Assembly (NCBI GenBank): GCA_009937615.1
Contig: JAACFB010000034.1
Coordinates: 1-43,046 of the forward strand
Length of the DNA: 43,046 nt
Origin: Gammaproteobacteria bacterium
GTDB taxonomy: Bacteria; Pseudomonadota; Gammaproteobacteria; Steroidobacterales; Woeseiaceae
Reading direction: 5' to 3'
In this document: positions 24,961 through 35,125 of the stretch, in pieces
How positions within the stretch are numbered: the first letter of the stretch is position 1
How the letters are laid out: the number at the start of each line of letters is the position of its first letter
Program-made: the position numbers and the translations under genes
The notes under the pieces: model-generated
What the model saw: only the letters and a program-made list of their open reading frames with translations
Told to the model about the DNA's origin: nothing
Databases searched by the model: none

Positions 24961-26964
24961 ATGGCAATTGTATCTGGCTATCAGCCGGCGGGTGACCAGG
25001 GCGCCGCGATCGCCGGGCTGGTCGCGGGCCTGGATGACGGTCTGGCACGGCAGGTTTTACTGGGGGTCACGGGTTCCGGAAAGACATTCACAATCGCTAA
25101 TGTTATTGAGCGCGTGCAGCGACCCGCCATTATCCTTGCTCCGAATAAAACCCTGGCGGCCCAGCTGTATGGAGAAATGCGGGAGTTTTTTCCGCGCAAT
25201 GCGGTTGAATATTTCGTTTCCTATTACGACTACTACCAGCCTGAAGCTTATGTGCCCAGTTCAGATACGTTTATCGAGAAAGATGCCTCAATAAACCAGC
25301 ACATCGAGCAAATGAGATTGTCGGCGACCAAGGCGCTGATAGAACGACCGGACGCAATCATCATCGCAACGGTATCGGCAATATACGGTCTCGGCGATCC
25401 GGAAGCCTATTTCAGCATGGTCCTGCACTTGGTGCGTGGCGACCGTGTTGACCAGCGAAGCATCTTGAGGCGGCTTGCCGAAATGCAGTATCAACGGAAT
25501 GAACTGGATCTGTCACAGGGCAACTATCGCGTGCGCGGTGATGTTATCGACATCTTTCCGGCCGACTCCGAGCGTGACGCGGTGCGCATAGAGTTGTTTG
25601 ACGACGAAATCGAGTCACTGGCGTACTTCGATCCGCTGACGGGCGAGGTAACGCAGCGGGTGCCGAGACTTACGATCTTTCCAAAGTCCCACTACGTGAC
25701 ACCAAGGGAGCGCTTGCTGGAGGCTTGCGGCTATATCAGGGTCGAGCTCAAGGAACGCCTTGATGACCTGAGGAAAAATGAAAAACTATTGGAAGCTCAA
25801 CGACTTGAGCAGCGAACCTTATTTGACTTAGAGATGATCAAGGAGCTCGGCTATTGCTCCGGCATCGAGAATTATTCGCGATATCTGTCCGGTCGCGAAG
25901 AGGGCGAACCGCCTCCGTGCCTGTTCGACTATCTGCCAGCAAATGCGCTGTTGGTCATCGATGAGAGCCATGTCACTGTGCCGCAACTCGGTGGCATGTA
26001 TCGGGGTGACCGCTCCCGAAAGGAAACGCTGGTCGAGTACGGTTTTCGGCTGCCATCTGCGCTGGACAACCGCCCACTGCGCTTCGACGAGTTTGAGCGC
26101 TTGTCGCCGCAGACGATCTACGTGTCGGCGACACCCGGGGATTTCGAAACTGAGCGCGCGGACAATACGGTAGAACAATTGGTGCGCCCGACCGGGCTCA
26201 TCGATCCATCAGTTGAGGTGCGGCCGGCACGGACCCAGGTTGACGATGTCTTGTCCGAGATTACCAAGCGGGTCGCGGTGAATGAGCGGGTGCTGATCAC
26301 TACGCTGACCAAGCGCATGGCCGAAGATCTGACCGATTACCTTCATGATCATGATGTACGCGTTCGATATCTGCACTCCGACATTGGAACCGTCGAACGC
26401 ACGGAGATCATCCGCGACCTGCGGCTTGGTGCTTTCGACGTGCTCGTCGGTATCAATCTATTGCGCGAGGGACTGGATATGCCGGAAGTTTCGCTGGTGG
26501 CGATACTGGATGCGGACAAAGAAGGTTTCTTGCGTTCGGAGCGTTCGTTGATCCAAACCATCGGCAGAGCTGCACGCAACATTCACGGTACGGCGATCCT
26601 GTATGCAGACAATATGACCGGTTCCATGCGCCGGGCGATGGACGAGACGGAGCGCCGTCGGATCCGGCAGGTGCTGTACAACCAAGAGCACGGCATTGAG
26701 CCGGCGACCATCGTTAAACAGGTAGCTGATATCATGGAGGCAGCGTATCCGGCACCGAGAAGGGGCCGACGGCAGGCGGACGAGAGTGCCCCTCGCTATG
26801 ACACCATGACGCCAGCGCAGCTCATGAAGATTGCGGCAAAACTGGAAAAACGCATGCTCCAGCATGCACGCGACCTGGAATTCGAAGAAGCAGCCGGGCT
26901 TCGGGATGAGATTCAGCGTCTTCGGCGAGAGGGACTGGGACTGACTGATCGCCTGGCCGGATGA
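24961..26964 (+). CDS. uvrB: UvrABC system protein B
   Basis: 667 residues from ATG 24961, close to the family's ~670 and preceded by GAGGA; an ATG at 24904 would give 686 residues and leave only 26 bp to aspC. UvrB is the damage-verifying helicase of nucleotide excision repair. Walker A GVTGSGKT, the beta-hairpin region [20 protein letters not shown]-like box [33 protein letters not shown] and the C-terminal UVR motif ([22 protein letters not shown] as LEKRML and [14 protein letters not shown]) are all present and in order. Confidence 0.98.
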   Translation: MAIVSGYQPAGDQGAAIAGLVAGLDDGLARQVLLGVTGSGKTFTIANVIERVQRPAIILAPNKTLAAQLYGEMREFFPRNAVEYFVSYYDYYQPEAYVPSSDTFIEKDASINQHIEQMRLSATKALIERPDAIIIATVSAIYGLGDPEAYFSMVLHLVRGDRVDQRSILRRLAEMQYQRNELDLSQGNYRVRGDVIDIFPADSERDAVRIELFDDEIESLAYFDPLTGEVTQRVPRLTIFPKSHYVTPRERLLEACGYIRVELKERLDDLRKNEKLLEAQRLEQRTLFDLEMIKELGYCSGIENYSRYLSGREEGEPPPCLFDYLPANALLVIDESHVTVPQLGGMYRGDRSRKETLVEYGFRLPSALDNRPLRFDEFERLSPQTIYVSATPGDFETERADNTVEQLVRPTGLIDPSVEVRPARTQVDDVLSEITKRVAVNERVLITTLTKRMAEDLTDYLHDHDVRVRYLHSDIGTVERTEIIRDLRLGAFDVLVGINLLREGLDMPEVSLVAILDADKEGFLRSERSLIQTIGRAARNIHGTAILYADNMTGSMRRAMDETERRRIRQVLYNQEHGIEPATIVKQVADIMEAAYPAPRRGRRQADESAPRYDTMTPAQLMKIAAKLEKRMLQHARDLEFEEAAGLRDEIQRLRREGLGLTDRLAG

Positions 26965-27032
26965 AGGTCTTGCGCGTTGACGGGGGCTTGAGTATCGTAA
27001 GCCGCCCGCCACGGCTAATGGGGCAGGTAGTG

Positions 27033-27107
27033 GGGCGATTAGCTCAGGGGTAGAGCGCCACGTTGACATCGTGGAGGTCGGTGGTTCGAGACCACCATCG
27101 CCCACCA
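27033..27107 (+). tRNA. tRNA-Val (GAC)
   Basis: 75 nt with encoded CCA. Acceptor GGGCGAT pairs with ATCGCCC; D-arm GCTCAGGGGTAGAGC; anticodon stem CCACG/CGTGG with loop TTGACAT giving GAC; T-arm GGTTCGAGACC. Confidence 0.97.
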
Positions 27108-27204
27108 AGGCCTCCGTAAGGTCAATTTCCTAAAGGATTCCTCCGGACGTTGCAAAACGGCAACAATTGGACGGATTGTTTTAGAAAAACAGCCGTTTCC
27201 GTGG

Positions 27205-27233
27205 TTGTTTCTTGCTGGGTGGCTATATAGAAT
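27205..27233 (+). promoter_or_regulatory. Possible promoter of the infC operon
   Basis: TTGTTT (27205-27210) and TAGAAT (27228-27233) with a 17-bp spacer; overlapping TATAGA also fits. The start would be near 27240, giving a leader of ~70 nt. Confidence 0.45.
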
Positions 27234-27252
27234 CGCGTTCCCACACCGTTGC

Positions 27253-27270
27253 AATCGCGGAGACGCGATT
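27253..27270 (+). promoter_or_regulatory. Leader hairpin of infC with GAGA tetraloop
   Basis: AATCGCG (27253-27259) pairs with CGCGATT (27264-27270) around GAGA, a stable GNRA-type tetraloop. It is 40 nt upstream of the start and followed by TTTCG. A role in attenuation or autoregulation is inference. Confidence 0.4.
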
Positions 27271-27309
27271 TTCGTCGGGGTGGCCTTTTATTTGCTGGAG
27301 GATCCAAGG

Positions 27310-27828
27310 ATCGCAGTCACAAAGCGAGTACGGCGTAACGAGGAAATCGAGGCGGCAGAAGTCCGCGTCATTGACGCAGAGGGTGAGCAGGCAGGTGTGA
27401 TGGCGTTGGGCAGCGCGATCGAGCTGGCAAGAGACGTTGGTCTGGATCTTGTGGAAGTGTCGCCAACGGCCGAGCCGCCTGTTTGCCGAATCATGGACTT
27501 CGGCAAGTATCTGTTCGAGCAGAATAAGAAGTCACAGTCTGCCAAGCGCAAACAGAAACACGTTCATGTAAAAGAGATCAAGTTCAGGCCTGGAACCGAG
27601 GAAGGGGATTACCGGGTCAAGTTACGCAAACTTACAGAATTTCTCGAGGGCGGCGACAAGACCAAGGTCACCCTGAGGTTCAGAGGCCGGGAGATGGCGC
27701 ATCAGGACCTCGGCGCCAAATTGCTGGCGAGAGTTCGCGGAGATCTTGAGGAATACGGTGTTGTCGAACAAATGCCGCAAATGGAAGGACGGCAGATGGT
27801 TATGGTGATTGCACCGAAGAAGAAGTAG
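27310..27828 (+). CDS. infC: Translation initiation factor IF-3, AUC start
   Basis: 172 residues starting at ATC 27310. No ATG or GTG lies in frame near the family start, and GGAGG at 27297-27301 is 8 nt before this codon. The rare start is the family's known trick: IF-3 rejects non-AUG starts and so limits its own synthesis (E. coli infC uses AUU). Landmarks: [36 protein letters not shown] (as DLVEVSP and [12 protein letters not shown]), [26 protein letters not shown] and [14 protein letters not shown]. The NTD, Lys-rich linker and CTD are complete. First gene of infC-rpmI-rplT-pheST-ihfA. Confidence 0.95.
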   Translation: MAVTKRVRRNEEIEAAEVRVIDAEGEQAGVMALGSAIELARDVGLDLVEVSPTAEPPVCRIMDFGKYLFEQNKKSQSAKRKQKHVHVKEIKFRPGTEEGDYRVKLRKLTEFLEGGDKTKVTLRFRGREMAHQDLGAKLLARVRGDLEEYGVVEQMPQMEGRQMVMVIAPKKK

Positions 27829-27841
27829 TTTTAGCTGAAAT

Positions 27842-27910
27842 CGGACTTAGTGTCCGTCGGAAGCATTTCCCGCCTGCATCGGCCGAGGTAACCCGGTACG
27901 TAGCACGGCC
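27842..27910 (+). promoter_or_regulatory. Structured infC-rpmI gap, possible L20 operator
   Basis: Two small stems are visible: CGGAC/GTCCG (27842-27846 with 27852-27856) and GGCCG/CGGCC (27881-27885 with 27906-27910), just before the rpmI SD. In E. coli L20 represses rpmI-rplT by binding RNA here; equivalence is inference. Confidence 0.3.
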
Positions 27911-27929
27911 AATTAAAGTGGAGACAAAA

Positions 27930-28127
27930 ATGTCAAAGATGAAAACCAACCGGGGCGCCGCCAAGCGCTTCCGGCGAACGGGTAAGGGCGGATTCAAGCG
28001 AGCCCAGTCCCATCTCAATCACATCCTCACCAAGAAGAAGTCGAAACGGAAGCGCCAGCTGGGTCTGACACAGCAGGTTGCCGACGCCGACGTCAAGAGC
28101 GTGCGCCGCATGCTTCCATACAGCTAA
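27930..28127 (+). CDS. rpmI: 50S ribosomal protein L35
   Basis: 65 residues from ATG 27930, with GGAG 7 bp upstream. The start [14 protein letters not shown] and the RTGKGGFKR and [14 protein letters not shown] motifs are diagnostic of L35, a small basic protein of the large subunit. rplT follows after 14 bp. Confidence 0.97.
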   Translation: MSKMKTNRGAAKRFRRTGKGGFKRAQSHLNHILTKKKSKRKRQLGLTQQVADADVKSVRRMLPYS

Positions 28128-28141
28128 GAGGAGATTGAGTA

Positions 28142-28507
28142 ATGGCAAGAGTTAAAAGTGGCGTAACCGCCAAAGCGCGTCATAAAAAAGTCCTCGGCAA
28201 GGCCAAGGGCTATTACGGTGCCCGGAGTAAGCTGTATAAAACCGCCAAGCAAGCGGTGATCAAGGCCGGTCAGTACGCGTATCGCGACCGTAGACAGCGA
28301 AAACGTCAGTTTCGAGCGCTATGGATCACCCGTATCAATGCGGCCGCGAGATTGCACGGTATGTCCTACAGTCGGTTGATCAATGGATTGAACCTGGCCA
28401 ATGTCGATATTGATCGAAAAGTACTTGCGGATATAGCGGTACATGATCCAGAGGCATTTGGTGCGATAGCCGAGCAGGCCAAGGCCGGTCTGGCGCAGAG
28501 TAGCTGA
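28142..28507 (+). CDS. rplT: 50S ribosomal protein L20
   Basis: 121 residues. L20 is an early 23S rRNA binder. The start [18 protein letters not shown], then [18 protein letters not shown] (as [11 protein letters not shown]), the [15 protein letters not shown] helix and [15 protein letters not shown] are diagnostic. AGGAG precedes the ATG. Confidence 0.98.
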   Translation: MARVKSGVTAKARHKKVLGKAKGYYGARSKLYKTAKQAVIKAGQYAYRDRRQRKRQFRALWITRINAAARLHGMSYSRLINGLNLANVDIDRKVLADIAVHDPEAFGAIAEQAKAGLAQSS

Positions 28508-28517
28508 GGTATCTGGT

Positions 28518-28543
28518 TCAGGTGCTTCTTGTGAGGCACCTGA
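28518..28543 (+). repeat. Hairpin between rplT and pheS
   Basis: TCAGGTGC (28518-28525) pairs with GCACCTGA (28536-28543), loop of 10 nt, no T-run. There is no Phe-rich leader peptide like pheM, so this is a read-through or processing structure rather than an attenuator. Confidence 0.45.
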
Positions 28544-29542
<999 letters not shown>

Positions 29543-29547
29543 CCGCA

Positions 29548-31926
29548 ATGAAGATTGCGGAATCATGGCTGCGCGAGTGGGTAAACCCGGAGCTCGATAT
29601 CGACGCGCTCGCGCACCGGCTCACGATGGCGGGTCACGAAGTCGACGGGATTGCATTTGAAGGCCTTGGCCTGGAGGGTGTACTCATCGCCGACGTGCTG
29701 GAGGTTGCTCGGCATCCCGATGCGGACCGGCTCAGTGTCTGCTCGGTGTCGACCGGACATGGCGACCCGATTGAGGTTGTATGCGGCGCACCGAACGTAA
29801 CGCAAGGAATGAAAAGCCCTTTTGCGTCTCCCGGAATAACGTTACCGAACGGCCTCAAACTGAAAAAGTCGGTCATTCGCGGCGTGACATCACATGGCAT
29901 GTTGTGCTCGGCAGACGAATTGGGACTCGGCGATGACGCAGACGGCATAATCGCGCTTCCGGACGACGCCCCTGTCGGAGCGGCCTTGTCGGAGTACCTG
30001 GGTTTGCCGGATGCGGTACTTGACCTCGATCTCACGCCAAATCGAGGAGATTGTTTCAGCGTCCTCGGCATTGCGCGTGACGTCTCGGCATTGACCGGTG
30101 CAGCGATCGACGACCCTACGCCGGGTCCGGTCGACCCCACGGTAACGGATACGCAGGCGGTCGAGGTGCCGCAGGCTGAGTGCTGCCCGAATTTTGCCGG
30201 ACGTGTCATCCGCAACATTGACCCGGCAGCGAGGTCGCCAATGTGGATGAGGGAGCGCTTGCGGCGCTCCGGGCTTCGACCGATCCACCCGGTCGTCGAC
30301 ATTACAAACTACGTCATGCTGGAGCTCGGGCAGCCGTTACATGCCTATGACCTGAAACAGCTTAACGGCACGATCCGGCCAAGATTGGCTCAACAGGGCG
30401 AAAAGGTTACGTTACTGGACGGAAAAGACGTTTGCGTCAATGAGGATACGCTGGTCATCAGCGATGACTCCGGAGCGATAGGCCTCGCCGGAATCATGGG
30501 CGGCCTGAGTACAGCAGTCAGTGAGTCGACCGTCGATGTCTTCTTCGAAGCCGCGTTCTGGCCGCCGGTCTTCATGGCTGGACGGGCACGATCTTACGGG
30601 CTGCATACTGATGCTTCGCTGCGTTTTGAACGTGGCGTCGATCCGACGGGCCAGGCGCGTGCGGTGGAACGAGCGACCGGTTTGCTGCTCGAAATTGCAG
30701 GCGGCGAAGCAGGACCGTTGACGCTAACTACGGCCGAGGAACACCTTCCGAGCCATAAAACGATTCGACTGCGAAGAGAGCGGCTCGCAAACGTGCTCGG
30801 CCTGACTATTGATGACAGCACCGTCGTCGGTATCCTGGAACGGCTGGGCCTTGCCGTGCACCCCGCTGACGATGGCTGGGACGTGACCGCACCCGAATAT
30901 CGATTCGATGTCGAAATCGAAGTCGATCTGATCGAGGAAATTGCGCGCGTATACGGTTATGACGAGATCCCTGAATCGACCGCAACCGCCGAGACTCCGC
31001 TGGAAATCGTTACGGAGTCGAACGTCGATCTTGAACAGGCCGCATGGACGCTGATAGCGAAAGATTACCAGGAGGTGATCACCTATAGTTTCGTCGATGC
31101 CGAATCGAATGCGGCGCTTTCCGGCGTGGACTCAGAACTCGTGCTTAGTAACCCGATTTCATCGGAAATGTCAGTAATGCGCACATCTCTGTGGCCGGGC
31201 CTTTTGGGGGCGACCGCGGCAAATGTTGCGCGCCAGCAGGATCGAGTGAGGCTTTTTGAGATCGGAAAGTCCTTTCACGGTCAACTGGGCAGCCATACAG
31301 AAATTGTCCGGATAAGCGGAGCGGCGACCGGACCAGCCTTCCCGGAGCAGTGGGGCAGCAAGAGCCAGAGTATTGATTTTTTTGACATAAAGTCGGATGT
31401 TGAAGCGTTGCTAGCACTTACCGGGGCGGCATCCACGGTGACATTTTCCGGTGCCGAGCATCCCGCGTTGCAGCCCGGGCAAGCAGCAAATATCGTTCGG
31501 GACGAGCAGGTGATCGGCATTCTTGGCAAGCTGCACCCTCGTCATATCAAGGCTTTCGACCTCAAGGGCGATGTGTTCGTGTTTGAACTGGATGCCGCAC
31601 TGGCCCTGGCCTCCGATGTTCCGCACGCGCGGCCTGTCTCCAAATATCCGTTGATTCGGCGGGATATAGCCGTTGTCGTCGACGAGAAGATCCCGGTTCA
31701 GGAGCTGATGCAAGTGGCGGCTTCGGCCGCACCGGAACTGATATCGGCTGTCAGGATTTTTGACATTTATCAGGGCCCAGGAATAGAAGCAGGGCTAAAA
31801 AGCGTAGCTTTTGGCTTGATTTTACAGGAAACATCCCGCACCCTTACGGACGTTGATGCGGATTCTGCGATGAGCGCAGCAGTGCAGAAATTAAAAAATA
31901 AATTTGCTGCTGAGTTGAGAGAATAA
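29548..31926 (+). CDS. pheT: Phenylalanine-tRNA ligase beta subunit
   Basis: 792 residues (E. coli 795). Domain order: N-terminal tRNA-binding OB domain (~39-150, with HPDADRLSVC and VVCGAPNV), B3/B4 editing domain (~210-380), B5 (~400-475), a catalytic-core-like fold (~480-680), and the C-terminal ferredoxin-like anticodon-binding domain (~700-792, KYPLIRRDIAVVVDEK as KYPLIRRDIAVV). The editing domain removes Tyr mischarged on tRNA-Phe. ihfA follows after 6 bp. Confidence 0.98.
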   Translation: MKIAESWLREWVNPELDIDALAHRLTMAGHEVDGIAFEGLGLEGVLIADVLEVARHPDADRLSVCSVSTGHGDPIEVVCGAPNVTQGMKSPFASPGITLPNGLKLKKSVIRGVTSHGMLCSADELGLGDDADGIIALPDDAPVGAALSEYLGLPDAVLDLDLTPNRGDCFSVLGIARDVSALTGAAIDDPTPGPVDPTVTDTQAVEVPQAECCPNFAGRVIRNIDPAARSPMWMRERLRRSGLRPIHPVVDITNYVMLELGQPLHAYDLKQLNGTIRPRLAQQGEKVTLLDGKDVCVNEDTLVISDDSGAIGLAGIMGGLSTAVSESTVDVFFEAAFWPPVFMAGRARSYGLHTDASLRFERGVDPTGQARAVERATGLLLEIAGGEAGPLTLTTAEEHLPSHKTIRLRRERLANVLGLTIDDSTVVGILERLGLAVHPADDGWDVTAPEYRFDVEIEVDLIEEIARVYGYDEIPESTATAETPLEIVTESNVDLEQAAWTLIAKDYQEVITYSFVDAESNAALSGVDSELVLSNPISSEMSVMRTSLWPGLLGATAANVARQQDRVRLFEIGKSFHGQLGSHTEIVRISGAATGPAFPEQWGSKSQSIDFFDIKSDVEALLALTGAASTVTFSGAEHPALQPGQAANIVRDEQVIGILGKLHPRHIKAFDLKGDVFVFELDAALALASDVPHARPVSKYPLIRRDIAVVVDEKIPVQELMQVAASAAPELISAVRIFDIYQGPGIEAGLKSVAFGLILQETSRTLTDVDADSAMSAAVQKLKNKFAAELRE

Positions 31927-31932
31927 AGTTCG

Positions 31933-32232
31933 ATGGCACTGACAAAAGCGGACATGGCGGAGTCGCTGTTTAACGAGCTCGGTTTGAACAAACGAGAGGC
32001 TCGAGAACTAGTCGACATGTTTTTTGAGGAACTGCGTGCATCACTCGCAGTCGGGGAGCAGGTCAAACTTTCTGGATTCGGGAATTTTGATCTTCGGGAT
32101 AAAAAAGAACGGCCCGGACGAAACCCAAAAACGGGAGAAGAAATCCCGATCACCGCGCGCCGAGTGGTGACATTTCGTCCTGGTCAAAAACTAAAGGCCC
32201 GAGTAGAAGCCTATGCTGGAACCGGGGAATAA
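31933..32232 (+). CDS. ihfA: Integration host factor subunit alpha
   Basis: 99 residues, E. coli length. [20 protein letters not shown] (as [12 protein letters not shown]), [13 protein letters not shown] and [14 protein letters not shown] are diagnostic of the alpha subunit. Partner of IhfB in this same window. Its end overlaps the merR-type gene by 20 bp. Confidence 0.97.
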   Translation: MALTKADMAESLFNELGLNKREARELVDMFFEELRASLAVGEQVKLSGFGNFDLRDKKERPGRNPKTGEEIPITARRVVTFRPGQKLKARVEAYAGTGE

Positions 32233-32569
32233 CGACGAACTACCTCCAATTCCTGGCAAGCGTTACTTCACGATAGGTGAGGTTAGCGATCTTTGCGCGG
32301 TCAAACCGCACGTGCTCAGGTATTGGGAGCAAGAGTTCCCGCAACTGAAGCCTGTAAAGCGTCGAGGCAATCGTCGCTACTATCAGCGTCAGGATGTATT
32401 GATTATCCGTCAGATACGGAGCCTCCTGTATGAGGAAGGTTTCACAATTGGCGGTGCGCGCCAACGACTGACAGGTGATACCGCCAAGTCAGACGTAACG
32501 CAAAGTCAACAGATTATCAAACAGTTACGAATAGAACTTGAACAAGTTCTGAAGATCCTGCGCCGATAA
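32213..32569 (+). CDS. MerR family regulator downstream of ihfA
   Basis: 118 residues. The winged helix covers residues ~17-85: [22 protein letters not shown] (as [10 protein letters not shown] and [10 protein letters not shown]), [13 protein letters not shown], and [17 protein letters not shown] short C-terminal helix (~95-118) is the dimer coil; there is no effector-binding domain and no Cys cluster, so it is not a metal sensor. It overlaps ihfA by 20 bp, a conserved coupling in Gammaproteobacteria; its targets are unknown to me. Confidence 0.9.
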   Translation: MLEPGNNDELPPIPGKRYFTIGEVSDLCAVKPHVLRYWEQEFPQLKPVKRRGNRRYYQRQDVLIIRQIRSLLYEEGFTIGGARQRLTGDTAKSDVTQSQQIIKQLRIELEQVLKILRR

Positions 32570-32644
32570 ATTCAACTTTCGTCCAGGCGAGGCGGCACGT
32601 ATGATTGCCGGCTCGGGCGTTGGTATTGGCGCTCTAAATTCGGT

Positions 32645-32721
<77 letters not shown>

Positions 32722-32722
32722 A

Positions 32723-33970
32723 TCAAATCTTCTCTGCGGGCTGCAATTTTTCAACCAGTTTCTTGTCTTCGATGCCGAGCAGAATCGGCTGGGCAGACTC
32801 CCGGTAGATATTCACCTTTGCGTTGTACGCCACGCGCGACAAGCCGTGTTTGTCCTTTATGTGCAGACGACGAATATTGAACTGGTCGCCGCCCATGTTT
32901 TCGCCGGTCAGGTAACACTTGATCGCGGTAACGCGCTCCCCGGAAAAAACCATTCCACTGAGCTTGGACAGATTGCCCTGCGCACGCTGGAGAAAAGTCA
33001 CTGCATCAAGATTGGCCTGCGTTTGCGCAGGGTCCTCATCCATGTCGTTAACATCGGCGAGAAAATCGCCAACCAGTATCTGGCCAGGCAGCGCCGCATC
33101 GATCATCCGCGCCAATTCAATGGTCACGTCGCCTACGATAAAATCGTGCATCGTCGGGTTCAATCCTTCCGCCTGATGAAATTCGTAACAGGAACCCACG
33201 TGAAAACAGGCGCGGAGACGCGGGACTGCTTTTGAGAGTGACTTGCTCCTGGCGATCGCGTTATCGGCAAGAACGATATGCATGAAGTGGTACAAATTGA
33301 CGTTTGCTTCAAGGCCGTCGTCTCGATTCCATACATAAAAACCGTCACCGCTGGAGGAGCGCGCGAAATTGATACCAACGTCCTGCTCAAGCATTTTGGC
33401 GTGCGCGGAATTCAAAGAATAGGAGAGGCTGTTCAATTGCGTCATCTGCTCGAACGGCGTTAGCAGGCTGAAACCTACAATATCGAACAATGTAACGGCC
33501 CGACTGGCAACGTAAGTGATGCCATAGCGGCGAATCATTTTCTCAATGATCTGCGTCTCGACCGGATGTCGGGTCAATGCCTGTCGGAGTGCGATATAGA
33601 CCGGTTCGACATCCAGGAGGCGGGCGACTTTTTGCATCTGTGTTAGCGACAGCTGGCGGTCACCGGAGATCAATTCCGTGATGAAGTGCGATGAAACCTG
33701 GGGCGCGCGCCCGTCGCTGCGCATCGAGGTATATTCGGCAATGGCATAGTGCGGGACGACCAGTACCAGGAGGCCGTCGTCCAGCGGCGCCCAGCTCAGT
33801 ATGCTGTTTTGGCCCAGGGACCATTGCTGATGCAGGCATTTTTCGAGGTGAACCAGATTGCTGCGTTGGCGCAGCCCCATTTCCTGGGCGAGACCGGCAA
33901 TTTGATCCAGATAGGGCGAGAAATCAGCGATTCGCCGAATGCCGGATTGCGAGAGATCGTCAAGTTCCAT
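32723..33970 (-). CDS. Class III nucleotidyl cyclase-like protein, atypical active site
   Basis: 415 residues from ATG 33970 (a GTG four codons earlier is possible). Residues ~1-150 are soluble, with a possible DNA-binding-like or sensory part around residues 98-135, and no membrane segment. From ~155 a class III cyclase homology domain is seen: [10 protein letters not shown] with metal Asp163, [11 protein letters not shown] with Asp209, and [15 protein letters not shown] with Arg288, followed by [12 protein letters not shown]. The base-selecting Lys expected three residues before GD is Ser, and the Asn of the N-x-x-x-R pair is Ile. So it may be a degenerate cyclase or have another substrate. 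Stands alone, convergent with tRNA-Pro. Confidence 0.7.
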   Translation of the reverse strand: MELDDLSQSGIRRIADFSPYLDQIAGLAQEMGLRQRSNLVHLEKCLHQQWSLGQNSILSWAPLDDGLLVLVVPHYAIAEYTSMRSDGRAPQVSSHFITELISGDRQLSLTQMQKVARLLDVEPVYIALRQALTRHPVETQIIEKMIRRYGITYVASRAVTLFDIVGFSLLTPFEQMTQLNSLSYSLNSAHAKMLEQDVGINFARSSSGDGFYVWNRDDGLEANVNLYHFMHIVLADNAIARSKSLSKAVPRLRACFHVGSCYEFHQAEGLNPTMHDFIVGDVTIELARMIDAALPGQILVGDFLADVNDMDEDPAQTQANLDAVTFLQRAQGNLSKLSGMVFSGERVTAIKCYLTGENMGGDQFNIRRLHIKDKHGLSRVAYNAKVNIYRESAQPILLGIEDKKLVEKLQPAEKI

Positions 33971-34024
33971 GCCAGTGCCCACAGCGCCTGTCGAAAGTAA
34001 TCAACTCTACTGGCAAGCGCAAGT

Positions 34025-34030
34025 ATTATA
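34025..34030 (-). promoter_or_regulatory. -10 box for the cyclase-like gene
   Basis: A perfect TATAAT on the minus strand, 55 bp before the chosen ATG. The -35 region is weak. Confidence 0.45.
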
Positions 34031-34101
34031 AGGATGTCCGCGAAGGTGACCGTTATTTCGAATGCCAAGAGATCACATTGATGCCTGTAGTTTACATAAC
34101 G

Positions 34102-34122
34102 GCGACGTCCAGCGTCGCTTTT
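34102..34122 (+). promoter_or_regulatory. Hairpin with short T-run before the dehydratase
   Basis: GCGACG (34102-34107) pairs with CGTCGC (34113-34118), loop TCCAG, then four T. It ends 13 bp before the ATG at 34136, so it could be a weak attenuator or hide the ribosome site. Confidence 0.35.
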
Positions 34123-34135
34123 AACGTTTCGAGCG

Positions 34136-35125
34136 ATGCCTGTTAGCGGCCCGTCGATCGACGAGATTCGGTTGCTGCGGTCGTCTTTGGGCGACGACAT
34201 CTATCGGACACCGGTTCTTCGCTGCGCGGGGATCGAGGATTATCTGGGCAACGCCGCACGCATTTTTGCGAAGCTGGAGTTCCTGCAGCGGACCGGGACC
34301 TTTAAAGCGCGGGGAGCGCTCGCAGCTTTGAGGAGCCTCAGCCCAGAGCAACGCGCGGCCGGGGTGACGGCTGTGAGTGCCGGGAATCATGCGATAGCTA
34401 CGGCATTCGCGGCAGCGGTCACCGGCACCAGCGCAAAAGTTGTGATGCTCGCCAGTGCTAATCCGATGCGAATGGACATGTGCCGCTCCTTCGGCGCGGA
34501 ACTCGTGCTTGCGGACGACGTTCATTCAGCATTTGAAATTGCAGAGCAGATTGAGCGCTCGGAAGGACGTTTTTTCGTGCATCCTTTCGAGGGGCCCGAG
34601 ATAGCGGCCGGAACCGGCACCGTCGGCCTTGAAATCTGCGAGCAGAATCACGAATTTGACACGGTCATCGTGCCGATTGGCGGCGGTGGCCTGATCGGTG
34701 GCATGGCCAATGCAATCAAACAGCTCAGATCAGATGTCGAGGTCATTGGGGTGGAACCCGTCGGTGCGGATTCCATGAGCAGAAGTCTGACTGCGGGAGA
34801 ACCGCAGGCTATCGATAAGGTGCGGACAATTGCAGATAGCCTGGGAGCACCGTTCGCTTTACCGTACTCGTTCGAACTGTGCCGTTCGAATGTTGATAGA
34901 ATCGTGCTGATAGATGACGACCAGCTTCGCGAAGCGATGGGCTTTCTTTTCAGTTTCATGAAGATTGCGGTCGAACCTGCATGCGCTGCCTCAACAGCTG
35001 CCTTATTGGGACCACTGCGAAACGACATTCAGGGTCGTAGCATCGTGTTGACGATGTGCGGCAGCAATATCGACTGGTCAACGTTCGCACAACAGGCTGT
35101 TTTCAGGGATTTTCATGCTGGTTGA
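34136..35125 (+). CDS. PLP-dependent threonine/serine dehydratase family enzyme
   Basis: 329 residues, fold type II, the length of serine racemase or catabolic threonine dehydratase without the regulatory domain of IlvA. PLP Lys in RTGTFKARGA (~57), the SAGNHAIA motif binding the substrate carboxylate, the phosphate loop GGGGLIGG (~181-188) and CGSN near the C-terminus. Likely reaction: deamination or racemisation of L-Ser/L-Thr or 3-hydroxyaspartate; the exact substrate is open. It overlaps the FAD gene by 11 bp, so both are made together, which suggests linked amino or hydroxy acid metabolism. Confidence 0.85.
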   Translation: MPVSGPSIDEIRLLRSSLGDDIYRTPVLRCAGIEDYLGNAARIFAKLEFLQRTGTFKARGALAALRSLSPEQRAAGVTAVSAGNHAIATAFAAAVTGTSAKVVMLASANPMRMDMCRSFGAELVLADDVHSAFEIAEQIERSEGRFFVHPFEGPEIAAGTGTVGLEICEQNHEFDTVIVPIGGGGLIGGMANAIKQLRSDVEVIGVEPVGADSMSRSLTAGEPQAIDKVRTIADSLGAPFALPYSFELCRSNVDRIVLIDDDQLREAMGFLFSFMKIAVEPACAASTAALLGPLRNDIQGRSIVLTMCGSNIDWSTFAQQAVFRDFHAG

